Assembly (NCBI GenBank): GCA_023266245.1
Contig: JAHFRO010000178.1
Location: 1-5,094, forward strand
DNA from: Betaproteobacteria bacterium
GTDB taxonomy: Bacteria > Pseudomonadota > Gammaproteobacteria > Burkholderiales > SG8-41
Length of the DNA: 5,094 nt
Direction: 5' to 3'
The translations under genes were made by a program, and so were the position numbers. This document shows positions 1-5,094 of the stretch, one piece after another (the first letter of the stretch is position 1; each line of letters begins with the position of its first letter). The notes beneath the pieces were generated by a model. The model saw only the letters and a list, made by a program, of their open reading frames with translations. It searched no databases and was not told where the DNA came from.

Positions 1-373
1 GGTCGGGGAGGTCATGGAAATCGCCGGCGCGCTCGAGGCCCGCCTCGCGGTAACATTGCTCGAGCGCCAGCGTCGCGCGGCCCATCACCGCGCCGTCGAG
101 ATAGAGACCGGCATTGAGCGTCACCGGCACGGGTGGCGCCAGAAACAGGCCGCTATAGGCCTGCAGCAGGGCAAGGTGATCCGGAATGCGTGCGACGGTT
201 TGGCGCAGTTCGCGCAGCGGGTCACCGGCCGGGTAATTCAATGCACCGGCAAGCTCGCTGAGGTCATCGGCCAGGTGCTGCCTGATCGCGTCATAGGCGC
301 CAGGTTCCTGCGGCGGCAGAAACGCGCGCGCGAGACACAGGTAGAATGCCGCGCGATCGGTCAGGTTCGACAT
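1..373 (-). CDS. arxD: TorD/DmsD-family molybdoenzyme maturation chaperone, 3' end outside window, candidate ArxD
   Basis: Cytoplasmic chaperone that, in this family, binds the Tat signal and apoprotein of the cognate Mo enzyme during cofactor insertion and holds back export until folding is complete. Seen: 124 codons from ATG 373, cut by the window edge at base 1. The N-terminus (MSNLTDRAAFYLCLARAF) is amphipathic and helical, as in TorD proteins. Residues 73-98 carry the family-like pattern YSGLFLAPP, then LNAGLYLDG, then VMG. The visible end (FHDLPD, 119-124) matches the point where TorD proteins usually show a conserved Pro-Asp-His segment. Start choice: the frame is open back to the TAG at 442-440 but contains no other ATG, GTG or TTG, and no clear Shine-Dalgarno precedes the ATG, so initiation may be weak or coupled. 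It lies 72 bases after the membrane subunit stop. Full length should be about 200-230 aa, so the rest lies beyond base 1. Confidence 0.82.
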   Translation of the reverse strand, partial: MSNLTDRAAFYLCLARAFLPPQEPGAYDAIRQHLADDLSELAGALNYPAGDPLRELRQTVARIPDHLALLQAYSGLFLAPPVPVTLNAGLYLDGAVMGRATLALEQCYREAGLERAGDFHDLPD

Positions 374-445
374 GAATGCCAGCGGCGTCTGACTGCTGCG
401 GACACGGCCGGCCGGGGTGTGTTCCGGTCGGCGCAGGTCCTAGCG
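374..445 (-). other. Intergenic spacer with GC-rich inverted repeats between membrane subunit and chaperone genes
   Basis: The spacer begins at a perfect 8-base palindrome TAGCGCTA (441-448), whose right part contains the membrane subunit stop. Further on, GGACAC (400-405, plus strand) can pair with GTGTTCC (419-425) with one bulged base, enclosing a self-complementary CGGCCGGCCG core. No T-run follows on the coding strand, so an intrinsic terminator is unlikely. A hairpin here could instead stabilise the upstream message or lower chaperone expression. The structure is visible, but the function is a guess. Confidence 0.35.
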
Positions 446-1726
446 CTAGGCTGCCTTCAGCTCGGCGCTCTCGCGGGTTTTTTGCCGGGGATCGCCTGCC
501 AGATTGAACAGCTTCTCGCCCAGCCCGTAGCAGGCGAACACGATGGCGAAGCCGAGCACGGCCATCATCCACTCGGTGAGCGATGGTGTGTAGGCCGTCA
601 GCCCGCTCGCCCACGCGCCCTTGAACATCGGCACGGTCTGGCCGCTCATGATGAACTGGTAGTGGTTGATGAACATGGCGCCGAGCACCAGGACTGCCGA
701 CAGGATCTGCCAGCGCGGCTGGCGTTGCGTGGACGGGGAGAGCATGAGCGCGAAAGGTAGCGCCAGCCCGACCCACACCTCGAGGTGGAACAGGGGCGAG
801 CGGATCAGCGCGTGGAAGCCTTCCAGCCCGTCGAGGTTGCTCCACAGGCCGGTCCACATCCGCACCAGGATCGAAAACAGCGCGACCCCGACCAGCGTCG
901 CGAAGACTTTCGGAAGCGCGTCGCCGGTGGCCATGCTGCGCAGCAGCTCGGGCATGTTGTCTTGGCGGAACCCGTACGCCAGGTAGACCGCCAGCACGAT
1001 CGCAGCCGCACCGGACAGCGCGGCGGTAAGGATGAAGAACACCGATGTGAACGAGCCGTACCACATCGGCCGCATGACCATCGAGCCGAACACCAGACCG
1101 AGCATGCCGCTTGCCAGCACCACCGCCACAAACGACGCGATGCTGAGGGCTTGGCTCAACGGGCTGTCCCAATCGTCGTGCCACAGCCGATCGAACTTGA
1201 TCAGCATCAGCACGAGGTCGATGAGATAGAACACGCCCATCCAGAACATCGGTGACAGGTATTGCATCCCGGCCGGCATCGCCCACAGCATGCGGAACGG
1301 GTGCCCGAGCTCGAGCGCCAGCACCGTGAACCCGGCCCCCAGCGTGATGATGGCGAGCCAGATGCAGCGCTTGGCGACGGGATAGAATTCCTTGAATCCG
1401 AACACCATCGAGAGCGAGGCGATGAACGTCAAGCCGGAGGAGGTCAGGGCGAGAAAGACGTAAGTCCCAATTACCAGGCCCCAGTTGATACCGTCGCTCG
1501 AGGTGTTGAAGGCGGCGCCGCCCTCGGTGATCAGCATGTAGGTAACGAAGGCGAGGCTGAACAGCCCGATCACGACGCCGTATTTCCACATCTCGCCCGC
1601 CACGGATTTTTCGCGCCCGAGGTTAAGCGCGATGCGCAGAAACCGCAGCGTGCCTTCCTGGCGCCACAGGTTGAGCAGGTATTGCCCGACCTCGGCAAAG
1701 CTTTTCGGTTCAGCAGCGTAGTTCAT
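446..1726 (-). CDS. arxC: NrfD/PsrC-type polytopic membrane subunit, candidate ArxC
   Basis: Membrane anchor that exchanges electrons with the quinone pool; in the NrfD/PsrC family the quinone site lies near the B subunit, and some members are thought to couple to proton movement. Seen: 426 aa with a polar N-terminal segment of about 45 residues, then about ten hydrophobic helices (roughly 49-67, 82-107, 120-139, 158-177, 195-217, 225-251, 276-296, 316-330, 338-357 and 385-404), and a charged C-terminal tail. The segment ELGHPFRMLW after helix three matches the DLGRP-like loop common in NrfD proteins. Ten helices is more than the eight of PsrC and resembles the longer NrfD subclass. There are two candidate starts, ATG 1732 and ATG 1726: the GGGAG at 1737-1733 abuts the first but stands six bases from the second, so I choose 1726. 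It does not look like a b-type cytochrome (NarI/FdnI), since it lacks that family's compact four- or five-helix layout. Family assignment is strong; the Arx label is inferred from the operon. Confidence 0.92.
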   Translation of the reverse strand: MNYAAEPKSFAEVGQYLLNLWRQEGTLRFLRIALNLGREKSVAGEMWKYGVVIGLFSLAFVTYMLITEGGAAFNTSSDGINWGLVIGTYVFLALTSSGLTFIASLSMVFGFKEFYPVAKRCIWLAIITLGAGFTVLALELGHPFRMLWAMPAGMQYLSPMFWMGVFYLIDLVLMLIKFDRLWHDDWDSPLSQALSIASFVAVVLASGMLGLVFGSMVMRPMWYGSFTSVFFILTAALSGAAAIVLAVYLAYGFRQDNMPELLRSMATGDALPKVFATLVGVALFSILVRMWTGLWSNLDGLEGFHALIRSPLFHLEVWVGLALPFALMLSPSTQRQPRWQILSAVLVLGAMFINHYQFIMSGQTVPMFKGAWASGLTAYTPSLTEWMMAVLGFAIVFACYGLGEKLFNLAGDPRQKTRESAELKAA

Positions 1727-1732
1727 GTGCAT

Positions 1733-1737
1733 CTCCC
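1733..1737 (-). promoter_or_regulatory. Ribosome binding site deciding the membrane subunit start
   Basis: GGGAG on the coding strand directly abuts ATG 1732 but has a six-base spacing to ATG 1726. The optimal spacing favours the second ATG, giving a protein two residues shorter that begins MNYAAEPK. The site lies in the short gap after the iron-sulfur subunit's TAA (1743-1741). Confidence 0.7.
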
Positions 1738-1740
1738 GGT

Positions 1741-2496
1741 TTACGATTTCTTGATCGCGCGATTGCTGGGCACGGCGCCACCAACGCCCGTCAGGTAATA
1801 CACCTGCGGTTTATTGCCAAGTTGATCGAGCAACCGCACGCCGTTCTTGTTGGCAATCATTTTCGACACTTCGCTCGCAGGATTGTCGAGGTCGCCGAAG
1901 TAACGCGCGCTCGGCGCGCAGGTCACCACGCACGCCGGCGTGTATTCGCGCAGCTTGGGATCGGATGGATCCAGGTCAGCCACGTCCTTGGGCGCTTTCG
2001 ACACCCGGTGGTAGCAGAACGTGCATTTCGATACCACGCCGCGCGGCTGAATGCCGACGCCGTGCTTCCAGTCCTCCTGCGACGCCGGCATCTGCCACGG
2101 CGGGCTCCAGGAGTGCTGGTCGCTGCTCTTGAACACCGTCTTGATGTCGGGCCCGACCAGCGGTTTCTCGTCGGTGTAGAAGCGCACGCCGTACGGGCAG
2201 GCGATCATGCAGTACTTGCAGCCGATGCACTTGTCCCAGTCCACCAGCACGAAACCATCGCTGGTCTTGTAGGTGGCGCCCGTCGGGCACACATGCATGC
2301 ACGAAGGATTTTCGCAATGCATGCACGGTCGCGGGAACCATTTGACCTGTACGCTCGGATACTCGCCCTCGGTGAAGAAGATTACGTCCTGCCAGTTCTC
2401 GCCCGGCAGCCGGCTGTTCTCCATGGCGCAGGCCGCCGTGCACGCTTGGCAGCCGGTGCATTTCTCGAGGTCTATCACCATTCCCCACTTGGCCAT
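1741..2496 (-). CDS. arxB: Four-cluster [4Fe-4S] electron-transfer subunit (PsrB/DmsB/TtrB family), candidate ArxB
   Basis: Electron-wire subunit between the molybdenum catalytic subunit and the membrane quinone-reactive subunit. Seen: 251 aa with exactly 16 cysteines in four groups: C13-C16-C19-C23, C58-C61-C66-C70, C90-C93-C96-C100 and C158-C161...C189-C193. This is the ferredoxin-fold pattern for four [4Fe-4S] clusters, and all 16 ligands are present. The opening MAKWGMVIDLEKCTGC is typical of DmsB/PsrB/NrfC-like subunits. There is no signal peptide, so in family fashion it is presumably exported by Tat as a passenger on the catalytic subunit, or sits on whichever side the complex faces. 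A segment of about 57 residues separates clusters three and four, and a tail of about 58 residues follows the last cysteine. The start is supported by AGGAG six bases before the ATG. The gene lies 17 bases after the catalytic subunit stop and 14 bases before the membrane subunit start. The family is certain; the Arx assignment depends on its neighbour. Confidence 0.93.
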   Translation of the reverse strand: MAKWGMVIDLEKCTGCQACTAACAMENSRLPGENWQDVIFFTEGEYPSVQVKWFPRPCMHCENPSCMHVCPTGATYKTSDGFVLVDWDKCIGCKYCMIACPYGVRFYTDEKPLVGPDIKTVFKSSDQHSWSPPWQMPASQEDWKHGVGIQPRGVVSKCTFCYHRVSKAPKDVADLDPSDPKLREYTPACVVTCAPSARYFGDLDNPASEVSKMIANKNGVRLLDQLGNKPQVYYLTGVGGAVPSNRAIKKS

Positions 2497-2502
2497 GTTC
2501 GT

Positions 2503-2507
2503 CTCCT
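2503..2507 (-). promoter_or_regulatory. Ribosome binding site of the iron-sulfur subunit gene
   Basis: AGGAG on the coding strand, six bases before the ATG at 2496. It lies inside the 18-base gap after the catalytic subunit's TAA, consistent with independent but closely linked translation within one transcript. Confidence 0.8.
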
Positions 2508-2514
2508 GTCAGTC

Positions 2515-5010
2515 TTAAACCCGTTCCACCGTGACTTTGGTCGCGTAGTACATCGCCAACCCTGAGATCGGCTCAGACTTGTTTACGATGACCTCGCTGG
2601 AGCTGCCGGTGGGTAAGCGGTTCTTCGCCCAGCGGCCGTATGCCCAGTGCCCATTGATCATCGGCAGGACGACCACGTCGGGCTGCACGCCGCCGAAATA
2701 GCGGGCGATCGCTTCGATGCTGCCCGCCTCCGACTTGATCCGCACCCGGTCGCCGTCGGTGATGCCCCGCTTCTTCGCCGCTTGAGGATGGATCTCCAGA
2801 TAAGTTGTCTTCTTGCCCCCCACCACCGGCTGGGCGATCGCGATTGCGTGCGGCAGGTTGCCGGCACGGCCTTCGGCTTGCAGCGCGACCTTGGGCGAGA
2901 TGAAATGCAGGTCACCGCCGCCGTAGAACTTGGGCTCCAGCCATTGCGGAAAGCCTACCCGCTCGACCGGTACGCCGAGCTGCTTGTTGATGTAGGCGGC
3001 GTACTTCTCGTTGTCCTGCACGTAGCTCGCCTTGAACTCGAACTTGCCGGAGGCGGTCTTGAGCAGCTTCTCTTTCACCTCTTCGGGCTTCATCGGCTTG
3101 TTGTAGCCGGTGCCGTCCCATTCGAAGAACTCGCCGCGCACCTGGCGCCACAGGTAGGGTTTCTTGTACCAGGTGCCTTTCTCCTTCCACGACTCGAAGC
3201 TGTTGACGCCATTGGTGCCGGGTTTTTCCTCGAAACCCTTGGCCAGATGCTTGATCACGTTCTCGGTGCTGCCGAGCGCCTTGTAGTACTCGCCCATCGG
3301 GCCCTTCATGCGCTTGCCGATCTCGATCACAGTGTCGCCGAAGACCTTGGTGTCGTAGAGCGGCTTCACTGCCGGCACGCGCAGCGTGGTCATCGGCCAG
3401 CCTTGGAACGGATAGATCTCGGCGCATTGCAGCCGCTCGAGATAGGTGTGGTCGGGCAGGACCAGGTCGGCAAACATCGCTGTTTCGCCGGGGAACGGCG
3501 AGGTGTCGATGACGAACACGTCCTTGAGGGCCTCCTCCCACTTGCGCGGCTCGGGCTGCGAGAAGATGGGCGAGGTCATGTAGAACATGATCGTGTCGAG
3601 CTTGTAAGGCTTGCCCGCTAGGTGGTAGCCAGCGATGCCCTGGATCTGGTTGCTGGCCATCAGCCACTCGCTCTTCACGCCGTCGATGCGGGCATATTTT
3701 TTCCGGTCGTCCGACTTCGCATAGTCATCCATGAAATTGTCGGAGCTGACCGGGAGCTTCCCGTAAGGGACGCCCATCTGGTTCATGAGGCCGCCCTCGG
3801 CGTACAGCGAGCCGATCAGGGCATTGAGCGCATGGATCGCCAGGCCGTTGTAGACTCCATTCGAGTGCGCCGTCGGGCCGCGCTCGAAAAGCACCATTGC
3901 CGGCTTGGTTGTTGCCAGCTCACGCGCGACCGTGACGATGTCACGCTCGGGGATCCCCGTGATCCCCGCAGCCCATTTGGGGGTGCGGTCCTTCAGTTCG
4001 GCATTCCACCAATCGATGAGCCCCTTGGTCCACTTCTCGTTGAAGTCGGCTGTATTGAGCGTAGCTTCTCCCGCCTTGAAGCGGTTGGCGCCATCCTTGA
4101 AATCGCCGATGAAGTACCGGTCCCACAGGCCTTCGGTCAGGATCACGTAAGCGATCGCGAGTGCCAGCGCGCCGTCGGTCCCGGGTTTGATTAGCAGCGC
4201 CCGATCGGCGCCGGAAACCGTTGTGTTCATATGCACGTCAACCGCGGTGACCTTGGTCTTGGGGCTCTTGGTGCGGATGTGGCCCCATACCTGCAGGTTG
4301 TTGTTGTACGGGCGGTAGGCCTCGAGGAAGCTCGCCCCGAAAATCAGCATGTAATTGGTGTTGGCGTAGTCGTAGGCGTTATAGTCGTAGATCCCGGTCT
4401 GCAGCAGCTTCGCTTTCTTGCTGGCGTCGGCGCAAATCGAGGAGTGGCCGAGCGGCACGTTGGGGGACCCGTAGAGTTTTCCGAAAGTGCCCAGCAATCC
4501 GGCGTCGGAGGCGCCCCAGCCGCGGCCGTAGAGCAGCGCGAATCGGTGCGCCTGGTCCTTGTCGCGCAAGGCTTGCAGACGTGCGGCGACGATGTTGAGT
4601 GCCTCGTCCCACGAAATCGGCACGAACTTCGGTTCCTCGTCGCGGCCTTTCTTAGGGTTGGTGCGCTTCATCGGCCCCTTGAACCGGTCGGCGTCGTAGA
4701 GGATGTAAGCGCCGAGGTGTCCTTTCGGGCACAGCTTGCCGTTGGAAATCGGGCTCTCCAGCGAGCCATAGATCGCGTGCACCCGGCCGTCGGTCGTGTA
4801 AACGTCAACGCCGCAGCGCGCCGGGCACTGGTTACAGACACTCTTGGTGATGACGGTCTTGCTCTCGGCTGCGGCCGCCTTGGCCCCGGCCACGGGACGG
4901 CCGGTGATTTGCTCCAGCCCCAGCCCGGTCGCCGCGGCGGCGCCGGTCACGCCGCTCACCTGGAGAAAGCGACGGCGCGTGATAACGGTGTTGAGAATGT
5001 CGAGGCTCAT
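2515..5010 (-). CDS. arxA: Tat-exported molybdopterin oxidoreductase catalytic subunit, candidate anaerobic arsenite oxidase ArxA
   Basis: Catalytic subunit of a periplasm-facing DMSO-reductase-superfamily enzyme; if ArxA, it oxidises arsenite to arsenate and passes electrons to the B subunit. Seen (831 aa from the ATG at 5010): a twin-arginine signal RRRFLQ at residues 12-17, followed by an Ala/Gly-rich hydrophobic stretch; a [4Fe-4S] site Cys59-x2-Cys62-x3-Cys66-x27-Cys94, then Pro-Lys-Gly; the motif YGRGWG at 161-166; Cys193 in the segment HSSICADAS, the expected Mo ligand; a C-terminal dinucleotide-binding domain from about residue 700, with GDRVRIKS near 753-760. The length suits ArxA/ArrA (about 800-850 aa) and is shorter than typical TtrA. 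An upstream in-frame TTG at 5040 would add 10 residues, but it lacks its own binding site and its extension contains the Shine-Dalgarno of the ATG, so I reject it. Gene B follows 18 bases after the stop codon. Known from the family: XGRGWG marks ArxA (recalled, not aligned). Alternatives are PsrA/PhsA, ArrA or TtrA relatives. The Mo-oxidoreductase assignment is nearly certain; the substrate is about 60% sure. Confidence 0.93.
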   Translation of the reverse strand: MSLDILNTVITRRRFLQVSGVTGAAAATGLGLEQITGRPVAGAKAAAAESKTVITKSVCNQCPARCGVDVYTTDGRVHAIYGSLESPISNGKLCPKGHLGAYILYDADRFKGPMKRTNPKKGRDEEPKFVPISWDEALNIVAARLQALRDKDQAHRFALLYGRGWGASDAGLLGTFGKLYGSPNVPLGHSSICADASKKAKLLQTGIYDYNAYDYANTNYMLIFGASFLEAYRPYNNNLQVWGHIRTKSPKTKVTAVDVHMNTTVSGADRALLIKPGTDGALALAIAYVILTEGLWDRYFIGDFKDGANRFKAGEATLNTADFNEKWTKGLIDWWNAELKDRTPKWAAGITGIPERDIVTVARELATTKPAMVLFERGPTAHSNGVYNGLAIHALNALIGSLYAEGGLMNQMGVPYGKLPVSSDNFMDDYAKSDDRKKYARIDGVKSEWLMASNQIQGIAGYHLAGKPYKLDTIMFYMTSPIFSQPEPRKWEEALKDVFVIDTSPFPGETAMFADLVLPDHTYLERLQCAEIYPFQGWPMTTLRVPAVKPLYDTKVFGDTVIEIGKRMKGPMGEYYKALGSTENVIKHLAKGFEEKPGTNGVNSFESWKEKGTWYKKPYLWRQVRGEFFEWDGTGYNKPMKPEEVKEKLLKTASGKFEFKASYVQDNEKYAAYINKQLGVPVERVGFPQWLEPKFYGGGDLHFISPKVALQAEGRAGNLPHAIAIAQPVVGGKKTTYLEIHPQAAKKRGITDGDRVRIKSEAGSIEAIARYFGGVQPDVVVLPMINGHWAYGRWAKNRLPTGSSSEVIVNKSEPISGLAMYYATKVTVERV

Positions 5011-5094
5011 ACTGGTTCCTTTCCCGTTAAGTGCATCCAAGTCAAATCAGTCAGTCCGTACCGATGTTTCGAATTGCATCCGGTCATCTTGCAG
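5011..5094 (-). other. Leader or end of an upstream gene; no promoter recognised
   Basis: These 84 bases precede the first complete gene. I see its ribosome binding site but no paired -35/-10 boxes. Two frames on the coding strand are open from the window edge: one stops at TGA 5049-5047, and the other runs on to a TGA at 5009-5007, overlapping the ATG of the catalytic gene as ATGA. Either could be the tail of an upstream cotranscribed gene, or neither may be coding. The stretch is too short to decide. Known arx operons, as recalled, often carry an extra iron-sulfur gene (arxB', also called arxB2) immediately before arxA, so such a tail would be expected here. Confidence 0.3.
5017..5022 (-). 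promoter_or_regulatory. Ribosome binding site of the catalytic subunit gene
   Basis: The coding strand reads AAAGGA here, followed by six bases (ACCAGT) and the ATG at 5010. This strong, well-spaced Shine-Dalgarno decides the start in favour of ATG 5010 over the upstream in-frame TTG at 5040. It also places the RRRFLQ Tat motif near residue 12, where such motifs normally lie. Confidence 0.8.

Noticed and set aside
441..448. TAGCGCTA palindrome as a terminator stem
   Set aside because: The eight-base palindrome has no loop and no following T-run on the coding strand. It is more likely incidental to the stop codon context.
14..760. A 248-codon plus-strand frame over the chaperone and membrane subunit genes
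   Set aside because: Its translation is Arg/Gln/Ala/His-rich with no recognisable motif, and it is antisense to TorD-like and NrfD-like coding sequence.
291..1589. A 432-codon minus-strand open frame overlapping the membrane subunit gene
   Set aside because: It is very rich in Arg, Ala, Pro, Gly and His, has no recognisable domain, and lies entirely over a clear ten-helix NrfD gene and the chaperone start in another frame. It is a GC-rich shadow frame.
2647..4194. Long plus-strand open frames (324 and 190 codons) antisense to the catalytic subunit gene
   Set aside because: Their composition follows the complement of the real gene's codons, no family motif is visible, and the minus-strand gene shows conserved cofactor motifs over the same bases.
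2515..5010. Catalytic subunit as tetrathionate reductase TtrA, formate dehydrogenase or nitrate reductase
   Set aside because: TtrA is usually about 1000 aa. Formate dehydrogenase usually carries Sec or Cys in a different motif, and NarG/NapA have different cluster and ligand patterns. The YGRGWG motif and 831-aa length fit ArxA/ArrA-like proteins better.
5017..5045. TTGACT at 5045-5040 as a -35 promoter box
   Set aside because: At the 17-base spacing the sequence is AAAGGA, the ribosome binding site, with no resemblance to a -10 box, so there would be no room for a leader.

Overview
The window holds one minus-strand operon that nearly fills it. It encodes a membrane-bound, molybdenum-dependent respiratory oxidoreductase of the DMSO reductase superfamily. 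Reading with transcription (from base 5094 toward base 1), the genes are: a Tat-exported molybdopterin catalytic subunit (5010-2515), a four-cluster [4Fe-4S] electron-transfer subunit (2496-1741), an NrfD/PsrC-type polytopic membrane subunit (1726-446), and the N-terminal part of a TorD-family maturation chaperone (373 to beyond base 1). The first three genes are separated by only 17 and 14 bases and each has a good ribosome binding site, so they very likely share one transcript. The wider 72-base gap before the chaperone gene contains no convincing terminator.

How the parts fit together: the chaperone would hold the catalytic subunit during cofactor loading and before Tat export. The catalytic subunit carries the bis-MGD molybdenum site and one [4Fe-4S] cluster on the periplasmic side. 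The B subunit wires it through four more clusters to the membrane subunit, which exchanges electrons with quinone or quinol.

Substrate: the catalytic subunit has the Cys-x2-Cys-x3-Cys-x27-Cys cluster of the arsenate reductase/arsenite oxidase/polysulfide reductase branch, a cysteine in the position of the Mo ligand, and the motif Tyr-Gly-Arg-Gly-Trp-Gly. From memory of the literature, XGRGWG marks ArxA, the anaerobic arsenite oxidase clade, as opposed to the RGRY-type motif of the respiratory arsenate reductase ArrA. Subunit sizes and the A-B-C-D order also fit arxABCD. I therefore call this a candidate arx operon. Polysulfide, thiosulfate or tetrathionate reductase relatives remain the main alternatives, because no alignment could be run.

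Organism: high G+C throughout with strong G/C preference at third codon positions, a Tat-exported respiratory Mo enzyme and a TorD-type chaperone suggest a proteobacterium, plausibly a beta- or gamma-proteobacterium with anaerobic or phototrophic/chemolithotrophic respiration. This is inference only.

The 84 bases upstream of the first gene (5011-5094) contain its ribosome binding site but no recognisable promoter, so transcription may begin outside the window. The plus strand contains no credible gene: its open frames are antisense shadows of GC-rich coding sequence. I see no RNA genes, mobile elements, CRISPR arrays or large repeats.
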